Below, piece after piece: positions 36,558 to 47,159 of a stretch of DNA of 64,000 nt. The stretch lies in assembly GCA_032173965.1 (NCBI GenBank), contig CM063283.1:40669743-40733742 (forward strand), in the 5' to 3' direction. Below the pieces are notes generated by a model. It was not told the DNA's origin, made no database searches, and saw nothing but the letters and a program-made list of their open reading frames with translations. Origin of the DNA: Sitta carolinensis. Lineage: Eukaryota; Chordata; Aves; Passeriformes; Sittidae. The translations under genes were made by a program, and so were the position numbers. Each line of letters begins with the position of its first letter. The stretch's first letter is position 1.

Positions 36558-37244
36558 TGTTACAGCTCATATTTTTTTATTCAGTTGTTTTATTATTGAT
36601 GGTTTTAATGTTGATGGTTTGTTCTGGTGTTCCCTCATGTGTATCCCCAAATTGGTTTATCCCTGAAAGTTGTATCCTCCCCTAAGCAACCCTTTATGGC
36701 AATCCCCTCCCTTTGTTCCAGACCCTTCCCTATCAATCATTGTTTCCCTGCCCCTTGTTCTGGTCCCTTCCATGTCACTCCTGCCTTGAGCCAATCCTTC
36801 CAGTGTTCCCCCCGGGCATTCCTGGGGAGCTCCCTATCCTGGACACCCCACTGGGACATGTGACCTGTTCTGCCCCCACCTTCTGTCCTTGGCCTCAGGA
36901 CAGTGCCCTGACCCTCCTCACCCCACCCCTGACACTTCCCCACTGGTTTAGGATTTGTACCCACCCCAGAATTGCTGCAGTTTTTAATCCTGTGCCCAGC
37001 AGTGCTCAGGGCTCTCCTGTTGTGACCCCTTCAGCTCCAATAAACCTCTCCTGCTGAACCTCCTACAGAGCCTCCTCCTTCTCCTTTACCCGACTCCTGA
37101 TGTGGCTGGCAGACCCTGCACTGTAGAGCAAGAGGCTCTACAAAAAGGTTCAGCTCTTGGTAAAACCCCAAACCACAGCTGTTCCCCACGCCTGGCGCAG
37201 CACCGGTGTCCTCTGAGCTAGCCGGGTTCCAGTGGTCTGTGTCA
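36558..37244 (+). mobile_element. Solo LTR copy C of the 6-bp-duplication avian ERV family
   Basis: Opens TGTTACAGCTCATATTTTTT (compare TGTTGTAACTTATGTTTGCC in copy A) and ends CTGTGTCA. In between are CCCTCATGTGTATCCCCAAA, GGGCTCTCCTGTTG, the signal CCAATAAACCTC, CCCGACTCCTGATGTGGCTG, TAGAGCAAGAGGCTCTAC, CAGCTGTTCCCCACGCCTGG and GAGCTAGCCGGG. Flanks ATGGTT (36552-36557) and ATGGTA (37245-37250) match 5 of 6, the expected decayed target duplication. Length is 687 bp with no internal sequence. The frames at 36627-37057 lie inside this LTR. Confidence 0.92.
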
Positions 37245-37425
37245 ATGGTATAGACCAGCTCACAGAAACTTCAAGGAAATACGATAAGAATATTTCAAAT
37301 CTATAAGATATGGTGTATGAACAAAATTTTAAATTGTTGTTGTTGCAATCTACGGAACTGCAAAAAGACAGAAGAATGTGTTGTTTTACACCAGTAAGAT
37401 GCTCAGATCCTCATTGCTTGCTTTT
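37245..37425. other. Short anonymous spacer
   Basis: About 180 bp between two LTRs. Nothing identified. Confidence 0.4.
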
Positions 37426-37915
37426 GGGATGGAGCAAAGAATCAGAGTAAAATTGAGAAAACTCATAGAGGTAGACATCAAGACAATTTAATAGGTAAAA
37501 CAAAAGCTGTGTGCACAAGCAAAGCTAAACAAGGAATTCATTCACCACTTCCTGTGGGCAGGCAGGTGTTCAGCCATCTACAGGTAAGCAGGACCCCATC
37601 ACTCTTAAAAGTTACTTGGGAAAACAAATATTATCCCTATGAATATTCTACGTCTTGTCTTTCTTTCCCCAGATTTATACACTGAGCATGACACCATATG
37701 CTCTGAAATATTCCTTTGATCAGTTGGAGTAAGCTGTCCTGGCTGTGTCCCCTCCCAGCTTCTTGTATACCCCCAGCCTCCTCACTGGTGGGGTGGAGAG
37801 ACAGGCAGAAAGGCTTGATGTTGTGTAAACACTGCCCAACAAAAAATAAAGAACCTGTGTTTCTACCAGTCCTGTTTTCATACCAGATCCAAAAATAGCA
37901 CCATACAAATAACGA
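37426..37915 (-). mobile_element. Solo LTR, ERVL-like avian family, minus strand
   Basis: The plus strand shows the complement of the family landmarks: GATGGAGCAAAGAATCAG with GAAAACTCATAGAGG, ATTTAATAGGTAAAAC, GGAATTCATTCACCACTTCC, GGGCAGGCAGGTGTTCAGCC, then TTTATACACTGAGCATGACA with CCATATGC (core promoter), and CTGTCCTGGCTGTGTCCC with GGTGGGGTGGAGAG. The order matches a passerine ERVL-like LTR variant related to those at 4006, 15165 and 60086, but on the opposite strand. Both extreme ends are eroded and no target duplication was read. Confidence 0.8.
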
Positions 37916-40900
37916 CTGTGTGGGCACTTGGATCAAATCTAGTCCATTGAGCAAGCAAAGACCTGGGAGCTATTAATTTCTAAAAGGGACACTTACATTT
38001 AGTTAAATGACTCATAAACCAAGCATTACTGACTATATTTGCAACTTTATTTATCAATGCCACACAAATGTCATTTGAAAGGTCTTGACATAGTAAAGTG
38101 ACCCAAACAGGGTCAGTAGATAAAATAGAGGGCCAGTGGAGACTGTGTGGCTGCTGGAACACAAACAGGAGATCCTGGGACCTCAAATACACTCGACAAA
38201 TTGATCTGTGTTGGGCAACTAAATTGTCTTGCATCTCTATTAGCTCTAATTACTCTCTAATTCATACTGGAACACTTTTACATCTAAATTTCCAGACTGA
38301 TCATTCCCAAGATGTTCAGGCACCTTCTCAAAAGCTTTAATGTTTTGAACACCAAGTGGAATTTTATTTACAAACATATATAATATGTTTTTTATAGAAT
38401 CAAAGAAATTAATGCACATAAAAATGTTTCAATTCTGCATAGGAACAAAAACTGGGAAAAATCCTTTCTTCTTTTTATATATATATTGTTATTTCCCACT
38501 TTTCTGAGAAGTCATAAATTTAACATAAACTGATGTAACCTCAACTAGGAACCTGATGACATAAAACCAACTAAGAAAAAGAGAAGTCTGAACTGGCAGA
38601 TGAGGGGTAAGTACATCTCAAAAACTGCTAAATGAAGATTTGGAATAGCAGATCTGGAATTTTCTTGAATTGACTCAACTTGTGTTTACTAAATTGTGAC
38701 AGACCAGATGCAGCTGGCAAGTTATAATTGAAGCAATCAGGGATGCTCAGATATCTCTTTTCTTCCCCCCCCCGCCCCCCCCCCAGAAATGTGACAATAT
38801 TAGAGGGACAAGGTATGAAAACACAATACCTTCTCTGTCTCTACTTCCTCTGGCTCCTAATGATTATCTTAGATTTATGATTTTAGTATTATGAAATGGC
38901 TTCCTGAGAGGAACAATTATGTATGATTAATTATGTTACACTAGACAAATAGGATCACATATAAGTCAATGAAAACAAAGCAAAACAAGAAAAATTAAAC
39001 CAATTGAATTTTTATTGTTTGAACCACGAATTAAATTTTTTTAGTTAAAAAAAGACATTTTCATTTTATTTCATTATTTAATTGGATGGATTGTGCTAAC
39101 CATGAACATAAGAGCAAGAATATAACTTTCACAGAGTAGAAGATGCATCTCAATATACACATAATTTGTTTTGAGGACTTAGTATCAAAGTTATCCAACA
39201 GCATTGTTCGTTTCCTTTCATGAATATGATGTTTGGAATAGGTGATAAAATGTCCCCTTCAGGATAAGTTGAAGAATGAAGATAATTTGATCAATGATGT
39301 ACCTTTAAGCTCATTTCTTCACATCTGATTATTAAGGCTCCTGGTAACCTCAGTATGATTCTTCAGAAGTAGCTTAGGAACCTAAAAAGAAAAAAAGACA
39401 AGCTTGAATTTCTAGGAAACATTTCTTCCTTAGAAAATATCAATGTTTGCCTAACACTTCCAAGTATAGGCATGTAAATAACTTTGGGCTAAGGTACACA
39501 GCTACTGATCTAATTGAGCTAAAGATTTGCTTCAAATACCAGATTTTTTGAATTTAAATTTATTTTATTTCTCTGTGGTAATACAAGTTACATAAGATTT
39601 ACATCTTTCTTCTAACTTAAAGCATAAACATTTTTAAGACTGTGAGTGACATGCTGGCTACAAAGATAGTTGTGAGAGCTTTGTAGCAATTTAAAAAGAC
39701 CCAGATTTTTTATCTCAATCTCTATCCAAAGACACATTATTTTTTTCCTATGGAGCAAGACAAGAAATTTTGCTATAAGGAAAATTTCTCAGACCTTTTT
39801 AGAAAATTGATAAAGTCTTGTATTTTACAAGTATTCTTGTATTCTGTTTATATTAACTGTAGTGGTCTGCTGTTTGTATGAAATTAATCAGGAACCATCA
39901 CATGAGCTTCAAAATATATGTACATTTTTCTTTACTTGTTTTCTTACCCTCCTTCAGATGCTTTGGAAGGGGTAGAAGCTAATGCGGTATAATTGAAACC
40001 AAACTATTGAGATCACAAAGATTGATCATTCTGTGACTTCACCCAAGGTTATTGAGAGAAGTCATGAAATAGGATGGATATAATGCATGTCAAAACCACC
40101 TTGTTCTACGTTCCTCTCAAGAAATATAAGCATATGGATTAAATACAGTTGGCTCAAATTTCACTGAGACTCTAATGAAGTGGCACAAGCAGGATTTGAT
40201 GAATACATAATAAGGTGGGAGCATTAAATTTTTCTATTGTCAGTATATATCCTAAAATCCTCAGCATAATGTCTGTTAGAACCACTTCTGCTCTTGCACA
40301 GTTTTCTGACAGAGAAAAGATTGCTGCTTTTATTTTTTTCTATTCCAACAGAAATCTTAACAGTACCATACAGATGACAGATCTACTAAGTTTCTACAAT
40401 GAAATAAACTGATAAAGACACTGCAACAACCTTTCTATAGTTGTCTATACAAAGTGTTACCATTGACCCATAGTAGCCTGTGCATTATGACTTCATTGGC
40501 TTACTTTCCCTCATTGTGACACATGGACGTAAATCAATCTGGACCAAAGTGCAAGGGGTCTGGTGTAGGGATTTTAACAGGCAGAACTGAACAACCAAGA
40601 GCTATTTATATGCATTTGAATTCTCTACAGTTGTACAGAGAAAATAAATAATGGTGGTGTTTGAAGAAATTTAGCTGTACCTTTGCATACCACAGACACA
40701 TTCTCCCACACACCAAATTTTATAATATAAAGAAGCAGAGTTTACAATATCTTTTCTCAGAGATTAAACTATTTCAATTGACATGAATTATAAACAATTA
40801 TCTTTTTATTATCTTTAGGTACATAATTCTAAAATATACTCGTTGTTTCCATCTAGAGAAAAAAACCCAAAACCCAACAACTTAAAGAAACTAATAGAGC

Positions 40901-41084
40901 ACCACAGCAAGTATCTCCACTTATGTAATAGCAGAATCTCAACTTCATGCCATAGCAGAATTTCAAGCTCCTGCATTCTTTTTAAGATTCCAAGTAAAAT
41001 GCTGTTGCAGATATCATCATAACATCATGCAAAGAGATCTCTGAAGGTACTTTTTTGCATTGTCTTTCCTGTTATTGGATAGTT
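37916..41084. other. Anonymous AT-rich DNA
   Basis: No supported gene or named repeat apart from the C run at 38765. Short frames at 37980-38340 and 40215-40412 lack any signature. Confidence 0.42.
38765..38784. repeat. C9-G-C10 tract
   Basis: Nine C, one G, ten C. On the minus strand this is a near-pure 20-bp G run. Confidence 0.92.
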
Positions 41085-41200
41085 TGATTAAATTAATGAG
41101 GAGTTCTTCTGCTCAGTTTTGAATAATTTCTAAGACAAAGATTCCATAACTTTCCTGGGAAAACTCTTGAAGTGTTTGACCAGCTCATGCCACTTCTTTA

Positions 41201-41251
<51 letters not shown>

Positions 41252-42089
41252 TTGGTTGGAATTCCCTGATGTTCTAGCTTTTGTCTGATTAGTCTCATCT
41301 TTCCAACATGAGCTTCTGTAAACAGTCTGGCTTCATATTTTCTACAACCACCCAATAGGCGTATGAAGAAAGAAAAAAATATTTTCTCTCTAAACTTTTC
41401 CTTTCAAAGATAGGATTCTCTCATTCTCTCCTCTTCAGTCCCTCAGTCATCTTGGTCAAGGTTGGCTGAACTTGCTTGAGTTTATTCCTGTCTTGTACTG
41501 AAGCTCTCTACACTAGGCACAATACTGTAGATATTACCTAAAAAATGCCAAATAGAAGGGGAGAATCTTTACCTGCTGAATATACTCTCAAGGCACAGTA
41601 GAGTCCTGTAGGGAATTGGTTTTTTGTTTTTTTTTTTTTGCTGCAGGACCATCCAGCTGACTCAAGTTCCACATATAATACTTCTCAAGACCCCAGATGC
41701 CCTTTCTAGAAAGCTGCTTTCCATTTAGTTACCTTTCAGCTTATTTTCTTGCATGAAAGTATTTGGTCTCAAGTGTAAAACTGTATTTTTTTACTAAACT
41801 TTTTGAGATGCCTGTTGGCCCATTCCTCCTATATGTAGAGGTTCTTTTGAATAGCAGACCTCAGTGCTTCCACTTGTGTTCTCTGCAAACTTGCTGATAT
41901 TCTACTGTATCCCCACATCCTGGTTGTTATTAAAGACATAAACCAGTCCTCTGTACTGATCTCTGTGGTATACCACTTGTAATGGTCTGCAGATTGGATG
42001 ATTTTCAACACCCATCACTTCCCTCTGTGACCAGCTGTCAAGCAAATTTTCCATCCACATCTTGGCTACTCAAGTCCAATTTTTGGTAG
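41085..42089 (-). mobile_element. CR1 LINE, 3' portion (RT C-terminal half to 3' region)
   Basis: The plus strand shows the CR1 complement in order: GACAAAGATTCCATAACTTT and GTGTTTGACCAGCTC (ORF2 C-terminal region); a T run replacing the usual short T stretch; TCTCATCTTTCCAACATGAG; CCTCTTCAGTCCCTCAGTC; CTTGTACTGAAGC with GGCACAATACTG; AATAGAAGGGGAGAATC; and GTGTTCTCTGCAAACTTGCT, the complement of the FAD/EN catalytic box. It is full of stops and indels, so it is old. It continues across the LTR at 42090-42736 into 42737-43260. The 3' terminus proper is not preserved. Confidence 0.8.
41205..41246. repeat. Poly(T) tract inside CR1, 42 bp
   Basis: Sits where CR1 copies normally have a short T stretch after the CAGTAAAGAAG-like word (here CTTCTTTAATA), and CR1 similarity resumes right after it (TTGGAATTCCCTG). 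So it looks like expansion of a CR1-internal T run rather than a retroposon tail. Confidence 0.9.
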
Positions 42090-42736
42090 TGTCCTGGGTT
42101 GATGCTGAACTGTATCCCTATTTGTCTGTTTCAGAAATAAGTTTTGCACCTTTAAAACTGGATCTGGGAGTGAAGGGGGGAGAAGTAGAAGCTGTGGAAT
42201 ATCTGAGGCAGTTGCTTTCAAAACATAAAGATCAGAGTTTTCAGATTTCCTTCACACATGGCCTGTGTTGTCTGCAGGGAAGACAGCAGGAGAGAGCTCT
42301 CCTTTGCTTTTTGTTAGTTTTTGGCTAGCTGAAGCAGGGAAGTTCTCCAGACTGTGTTTTTTTTTCCTTTTCCTTGGCACTGTTCGAACCTGCTCTGGAC
42401 CAACCCCCAGCAGAGCACCCGGAGCTCACCCCTGTGTCCCCCAGGCCTGGCCTGTGCCCGGCAATTCCCAGTGCCAGGGACTGGCACGGACTGAGGGAGC
42501 CGAGCTGCACCCCATAGGAGAGTCTGAATTCATCTTCTCTTCAGAGCAGTGAGAGGTTTTGTTGTTTAATATTGTTCATTTGTGTGCTGGGGAGTGTTTT
42601 GCCTGTTAAACAAACAACTTTTTTCCACTTCTCTGCAAGGAAATTTTTTTCCCGAACCAGTTAAGGGAGGGGCCACTTTGTTTTCTAGAGGAACTCCTTT
42701 GGAGGTTTTCTCCCAAATTTGCCCTAAACCAGGACA
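42090..42736 (+). mobile_element. Solo LTR nested in CR1, 5-bp target duplication
   Basis: Opens TGTCCTGGGTTGATGCTGAA and ends CCCTAAACCAGGACA, so the two ends are partly inverted (TGTCCTGG / CCAGGACA). U5-type landmarks: GTGTGCTGGGGAGTGTTTTG, CTGTTAAACAAACAACTTTT, CTTCTCTGCAAGGAAATT, CCCGAACCAGTTAAGGGAGG, GGCCACTTTG. Flanks GGTAG (42085-42089) and GGAAG (42737-42741) match 4 of 5, in keeping with an ERVL-type 5-bp duplication. CR1 sequence lies on both sides. I recognise the 3' half from passerine LTRs. The open frame at 42265-42552 is inside this LTR. Confidence 0.9.
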
Positions 42737-43260
42737 GGAAGACTATGAGGGAACTGTGTTAAAAAGGCTGAAAACTTTAATATCTGAAGTTATATATACA
42801 TCAGCCACTGCTGTTGCTTTTTCCACGCAGAAATTTGTCTCATTGAAGAAGGTAGTCAGTTTAACAGAGTATCATCTGCCACGGGTAAACCCTTGCTGAC
42901 TGTTCCAGATGACCATCTAGTCCTTCATATACTTTGCAATGGCTTCATGATCTTCCCAGGAATGGGTATTAAGCTGGCTGCCCTGCCCAGACCCTCCTGC
43001 TTACCGTGATTATAAATGAACATTACATTTGTGTCTTTCAGTAATTCCTCTGACCACCATCACTTGAAAAGGTGGTAGAAAATGACCTCACACTGCCACC
43101 AGTCAGCTCCTTCAGCAGCTCTGGATCTGGTTATTTGGCCCCATGGACACCTGTATGTCCAATTATCTTAAAAAGTTCCCAAATTTAAGCTTCCTGTGCT
43201 ATGGATAATGACTTGTTTGTACAGGTGCTATTTAAGGACATGATGGCCAGGGATGCTCCA
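42737..43260 (-). mobile_element. CR1 LINE, 5' portion (RT N-terminal half)
   Basis: On the minus strand, KVFSLFNTVPS (about 42747-42780) matches the CR1 RT motif DFSKAFDTVPHS, and QGFTRGR (about 42878-42900) matches HGFTRGRSCLTNL. Further left-to-right on the plus strand, AATGGGTATTAAGCTGGCTG, CTCCTTCAGCAGCTCTGGAT and TTGGCCCCATGGACACCTGT are complements of the preceding CR1 region. Frames are broken. With 41085-42089 it forms one CR1 of about 1.5 kb once the LTR is discounted. Confidence 0.82.
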
Positions 43261-43776
43261 AGACAAATATTATAATTTAATACGGAAAAAAAAGACGTCG
43301 TAATACTTCAGCTTTTCCAAAGTCCTTCCTTTTTTCTAAACCAATACTCTAACATATCAAGTTACAGCCTACATTCTCCTCATTCTTCCTTGGCTGACAA
43401 TGTACTTACAGAAGCTTTTCTTGTAGAACTTACACAATCCTTTCCACTTTCAGTCTCAGCTGAGTTTCACTTCCTTAAATCCAACCTTGCATGCTCTGGC
43501 AGTATCTGTATGCTCCTCCCAAGCAGATCTTTCTCTTTTCTACCTTCTATATAGTTCAGTTTTCTTTTGAAGTGTTTCTCTACTCGATGCACCATGGGAC
43601 TTATCTGAATTCATAACTCAGTTTGACTCCACATGAAATTCAAAATAGTCATATTCCTTTTAGTCGTTCCTTTTCACCTTTATCATTCTGGATAAAGAAG
43701 GTAATAGAACTTTCACAATAATATCAGACTTTTAATGAGCTTGCAAATCACATTCTTAAAGCATTTATTGAACAGA
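43261..43776. other. Anonymous DNA
   Basis: About 500 bp between the CR1 and the next LTR. Nothing identified. Confidence 0.4.
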
Positions 43777-44608
43777 TGGTGGTTGGTATGTATCCATGGT
43801 TTTGGCAGTGAGATAGGGTCACTAAGAGCTGCCCTATGCCAGACACAGCTTGTTCTGCCACCTCCAAGGGAGTCACTAAAGGACACATCTGAGCCTGCCA
43901 TGGAGCTGGTGGTGTCTGCAAAAATATGTTTAAGGAGTTTAAACACCAAAAGGATATAGAAGAGAGTACCATAGCAGAAGGAATTCTTTCATCATGGAGC
44001 TGATAACACCCCTGAAGGAACTGCAGCCAGTGGATGAACACATTACCACAGGCAAACCCCTTAAAGTGATTTGTGACCTGTAGATAAGCACATACTGCAT
44101 CATGTTTCCTGAAGGGACTGTGGCCCATGGATAGGCCCACAGTAGAGGAAACAGAAAGCATAAGCAAAGAAAGAAAGAGAAGGAACAAGAAATAGGGAAA
44201 AGGAATCACTTTAGCCTGATCCCAATCTCCTCCTCAGCCCGTTGCCTCACCAAGGCAAGTTAGCTTAACCTGCATTGATGAAAAGAGAGTAGAAATTTGA
44301 AAGGGGGAAGGAGAGGTATCTCTCTTGAAAGGGAGAGGAGTGAATGGGAAATGGGAAGAAAAGATATTTTCCCGAAGTGTTTAAATACTTGTCTGCTTTG
44401 TTTCTAAATATCCCATCAGTAATTAAATGTCTCTGCTAACTGGCAATGAAGTTAAATTTTCCAAGCAAGTCAGTAACTGGTAAGTGATTTCCCTGATGAG
44501 TCTTTATGCTCTTGTTCTTGATGTTTTCTCCCTCATCCCACTGGAACAGGGACAGTAAGTGAATGGTAGAGTGCATGCTTGACTGCCAGCTTTGGAAAAC
44601 ACCATACA
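43777..44608 (+). mobile_element. Long ERVL-like avian LTR (old, ~830 bp)
   Basis: Landmarks in order: TGGTTGGTATGTATCCATGG with TTTTGGCAGTG; CTGCCCTATGCCAGACACAG; GAGCTGGTGGTGTCTGC with AATATGTTTAAGGAG; repeated units of the form CTGCAGCCAGTGGATGAACA and GGGACTGTGGCCCATGGATA with GGCCCAC; then TAATTAAATGTCTCTGC, AAGTTAAATTTTCCAAGC, AGTAACTGGTAAGTGATTTC, CCTCATCCCACTGGAACAGG, ending AAAACACCATACA. The CTG(C/T)(A/G)GCC-(C/A)(A/G)TGGA internal repeats are characteristic of a long avian LTR as I remember it. Ends are inferred from that memory and no target duplication was read. The window-start fragment (1-137) appears to be the same family. Confidence 0.72.
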
Positions 44609-47125
44609 GACAGACAAAAATCCAATTGCTGCTTAAACTTCAGAGCATATAGAAATCCCTGGGTCTCTCTCTCTACACTATGAAAGTCTATGAACTGTTT
44701 TCAGCTGAATTTCTTATTAGGTGTGAATATGCTAGTCAACCAGACCTAGAAACTACATGGGGTAACATATATATTTCATGAAAGATTCAGTGAGAGAGAG
44801 AATAAGAAATTAATTAGAAGGCAGGGTGAGTGGAGAGACCTTCCTGACCTTAGATAACACAAACCGTATAGCTAAGACAGTACTCATATTTCTGCTTTTA
44901 TTAATATATAGGTATTAATAATCTGTAATATGTAAGAAGGCCATTCTCACCTACCTAAATATCAGATAATTTAATAAATTTATTCTAAAAACACAACACA
45001 AACCTCTTTTTATTGCAAAAGGAGGTTCTAATGCATTCCTACTATTTCCAGGAAACTTTACTGCTCATTACCTCTTATCATCTGAGTCTTTACTTTCAGG
45101 CTAAAAAGAGACCTAATTGATCTGCTTTCCTTGGTACATCCTCGTGCAGCATAAATTTCAGGCACCAGTTGATCATTTGCCATAGGGAAGAGTGCAAAAA
45201 CTGTGAGAGGGGCATGACTGAGAAGCCAAACAGAGACTTGCTACTCTTTTAAACATAGAAGCACACTAGGCAGGTTTTAAATAATGTTAGCTAGCTTTAA
45301 CTTCAAATGTTAACATGCTGATACAAATAGCTAGGAAGCTATTTTATATTTCTGCATCCAGTGGCCCATATTTTTACCATCACTGGAAACAAGTTTTAAG
45401 CCCTTATGCTAACACTGCTATAGATCATCCTGACCTCTTAGGTTTGTTGTCAATTGTTATGAAACTCACTGAGTCAAGCAGAGCTTAGCTGACTGTACAA
45501 ACCCCCAAACAATTTATAAAAGGTTATCTTGAATTAGGAGTGAAGGGACAATGGGGAAAAGGCACCCGTGTGTCTTCTAGAATTCCTTAGTGAAGAAATC
45601 TCAACAGTATGATTTCCCCAGCTCTTTTTCTCCTTTCTCCTTACTGTGTTTTGCTTTTTTAATTTTTTTAATTTTTTTATTTTTTTTTAATCAGGAAAAC
45701 CCTTTTATATTTCTTTACAACATAATTTTGAGCTCTCAGTCATAATGGGGAAATGTAATATATGAAAATATACTTCCCACTACTTTCAGTCGAACTGTTT
45801 ATTTCCTATGGCCCACTTACGGTTCTTCACACTGATAATGAACAGAATACAGATAAAAGAACATTCAACTAAGTTTTGAATAATCTGCATAACCTAATAG
45901 AGAATAGCTCTCAATGTTTTTCTTTCCAGAAAAGATAATAAAATACTTCCTTGATAAAGAAATATCTGTGACCAGGAGAATTGCCCTAGGGATCATTACA
46001 TATAAAGAGGATAAACTCTTTGAAATATTTCCTACTTGCTATACTACTTTTATGCAAAAAAGCAGTTTGCAAAACAAGAAAATTATTTGTTGTAGACAGA
46101 TCCCCTGTGCTTGGAGATTTCTGTATTAATCCAAGTGTTCAGAATGCCTTTACTTACTTCTTTCTTTCAGACTGCTTCTTTAATATTCAAGTTTGGTGGT
46201 TTTACACAGAATGGTGAAACAAATTTCTGATCTATTTTTTTTCTTCTGCTTGTTGGTACACTTACAAATTAGAGTTTTTTTCCCTTAAAATAAAATTAGC
46301 TTGTAATGCTATTTATCACTTTGGCACATAATTTTAATAATGTCTGTAATGATCCATAGGAGATATTTATTTACCTTGAAATTTCATTTTCATCAAAAAT
46401 ATATTTACTGTTTGCAAACAAAGTATTCCCCAGTGCAGTGAGTGCCATCTAACTCCATATAAATCAAATCAGCTCAAAAGTAAGATAATTGAAATGTCCT
46501 AAATTAATATGAGTAAGAAGTTACAGGTCTGAAATTTATGGAAAGAAAAATATTGCCCAATGCAGATTTTGTATAGGCATACTCTAGATTAAAATCTATT
46601 TCCAGATAAACGTCATTGAAGGAAAGTTTTGCACTTAGAAACCAAGAAAACAAACAAGAAAATAAAAATCAGGATATAAATAATTTTCTTATGAAAAATC
46701 TTCATTTCCTGTATCTGTTGTTTTGTATAGCACAAGATGAAAAATAAATCTCCATGCCATGGCTTGGTTTCCAGAGTAATTTATGGAACATGCCATCAAC
46801 CTCACCCTTTTCATGTGTCCTAAGCATGAAATCTCAATTACCTGGAACCTTAACTTTTATAAGTTTTCACATTGATCTCTATTTATTACTTGATGAAAAC
46901 AATTTTACAGAAAATTTTAGCTTAACTATAAAGAAAGATTGAAGAGCACTACATTTCTATAGAAATGAAAAGAGACTGAAGATTTCATAAGAGGAATGGG
47001 AACACTAATGCACTTTTAATCTTGTTGAAAGTATGTTTTCAAATATTATTTTATTTAATATGTATTGCACCTCTCTTTGTAATTTGATCAAAGAACAAAA
47101 TATAGAGTACATATACATGGTCCTG

Positions 47126-47131
<6 letters not shown>
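44609..47131. other. Anonymous AT-rich DNA
   Basis: No gene or named repeat. A complex repeat-free stretch at about 46380-46500 could be conserved but carries no specific signal. Confidence 0.42.

Positions 47132-47159
<28 letters not shown>
47132..47159. repeat. (TA)n microsatellite
   Basis: About 14 TA units preceded by GTGTGTG. Confidence 0.95.

Noticed and set aside
36627..37057. Proline-rich frames of 78 and 114 codons
   Set aside because: Inside solo LTR copy C; non-coding LTR sequence.
42265..42552. 95-codon plus-strand frame
   Set aside because: Inside the solo LTR at 42090-42736.
43748..44209. 153-codon minus-strand frame
   Set aside because: Antisense to the long LTR at 43777-44608; no domain seen.
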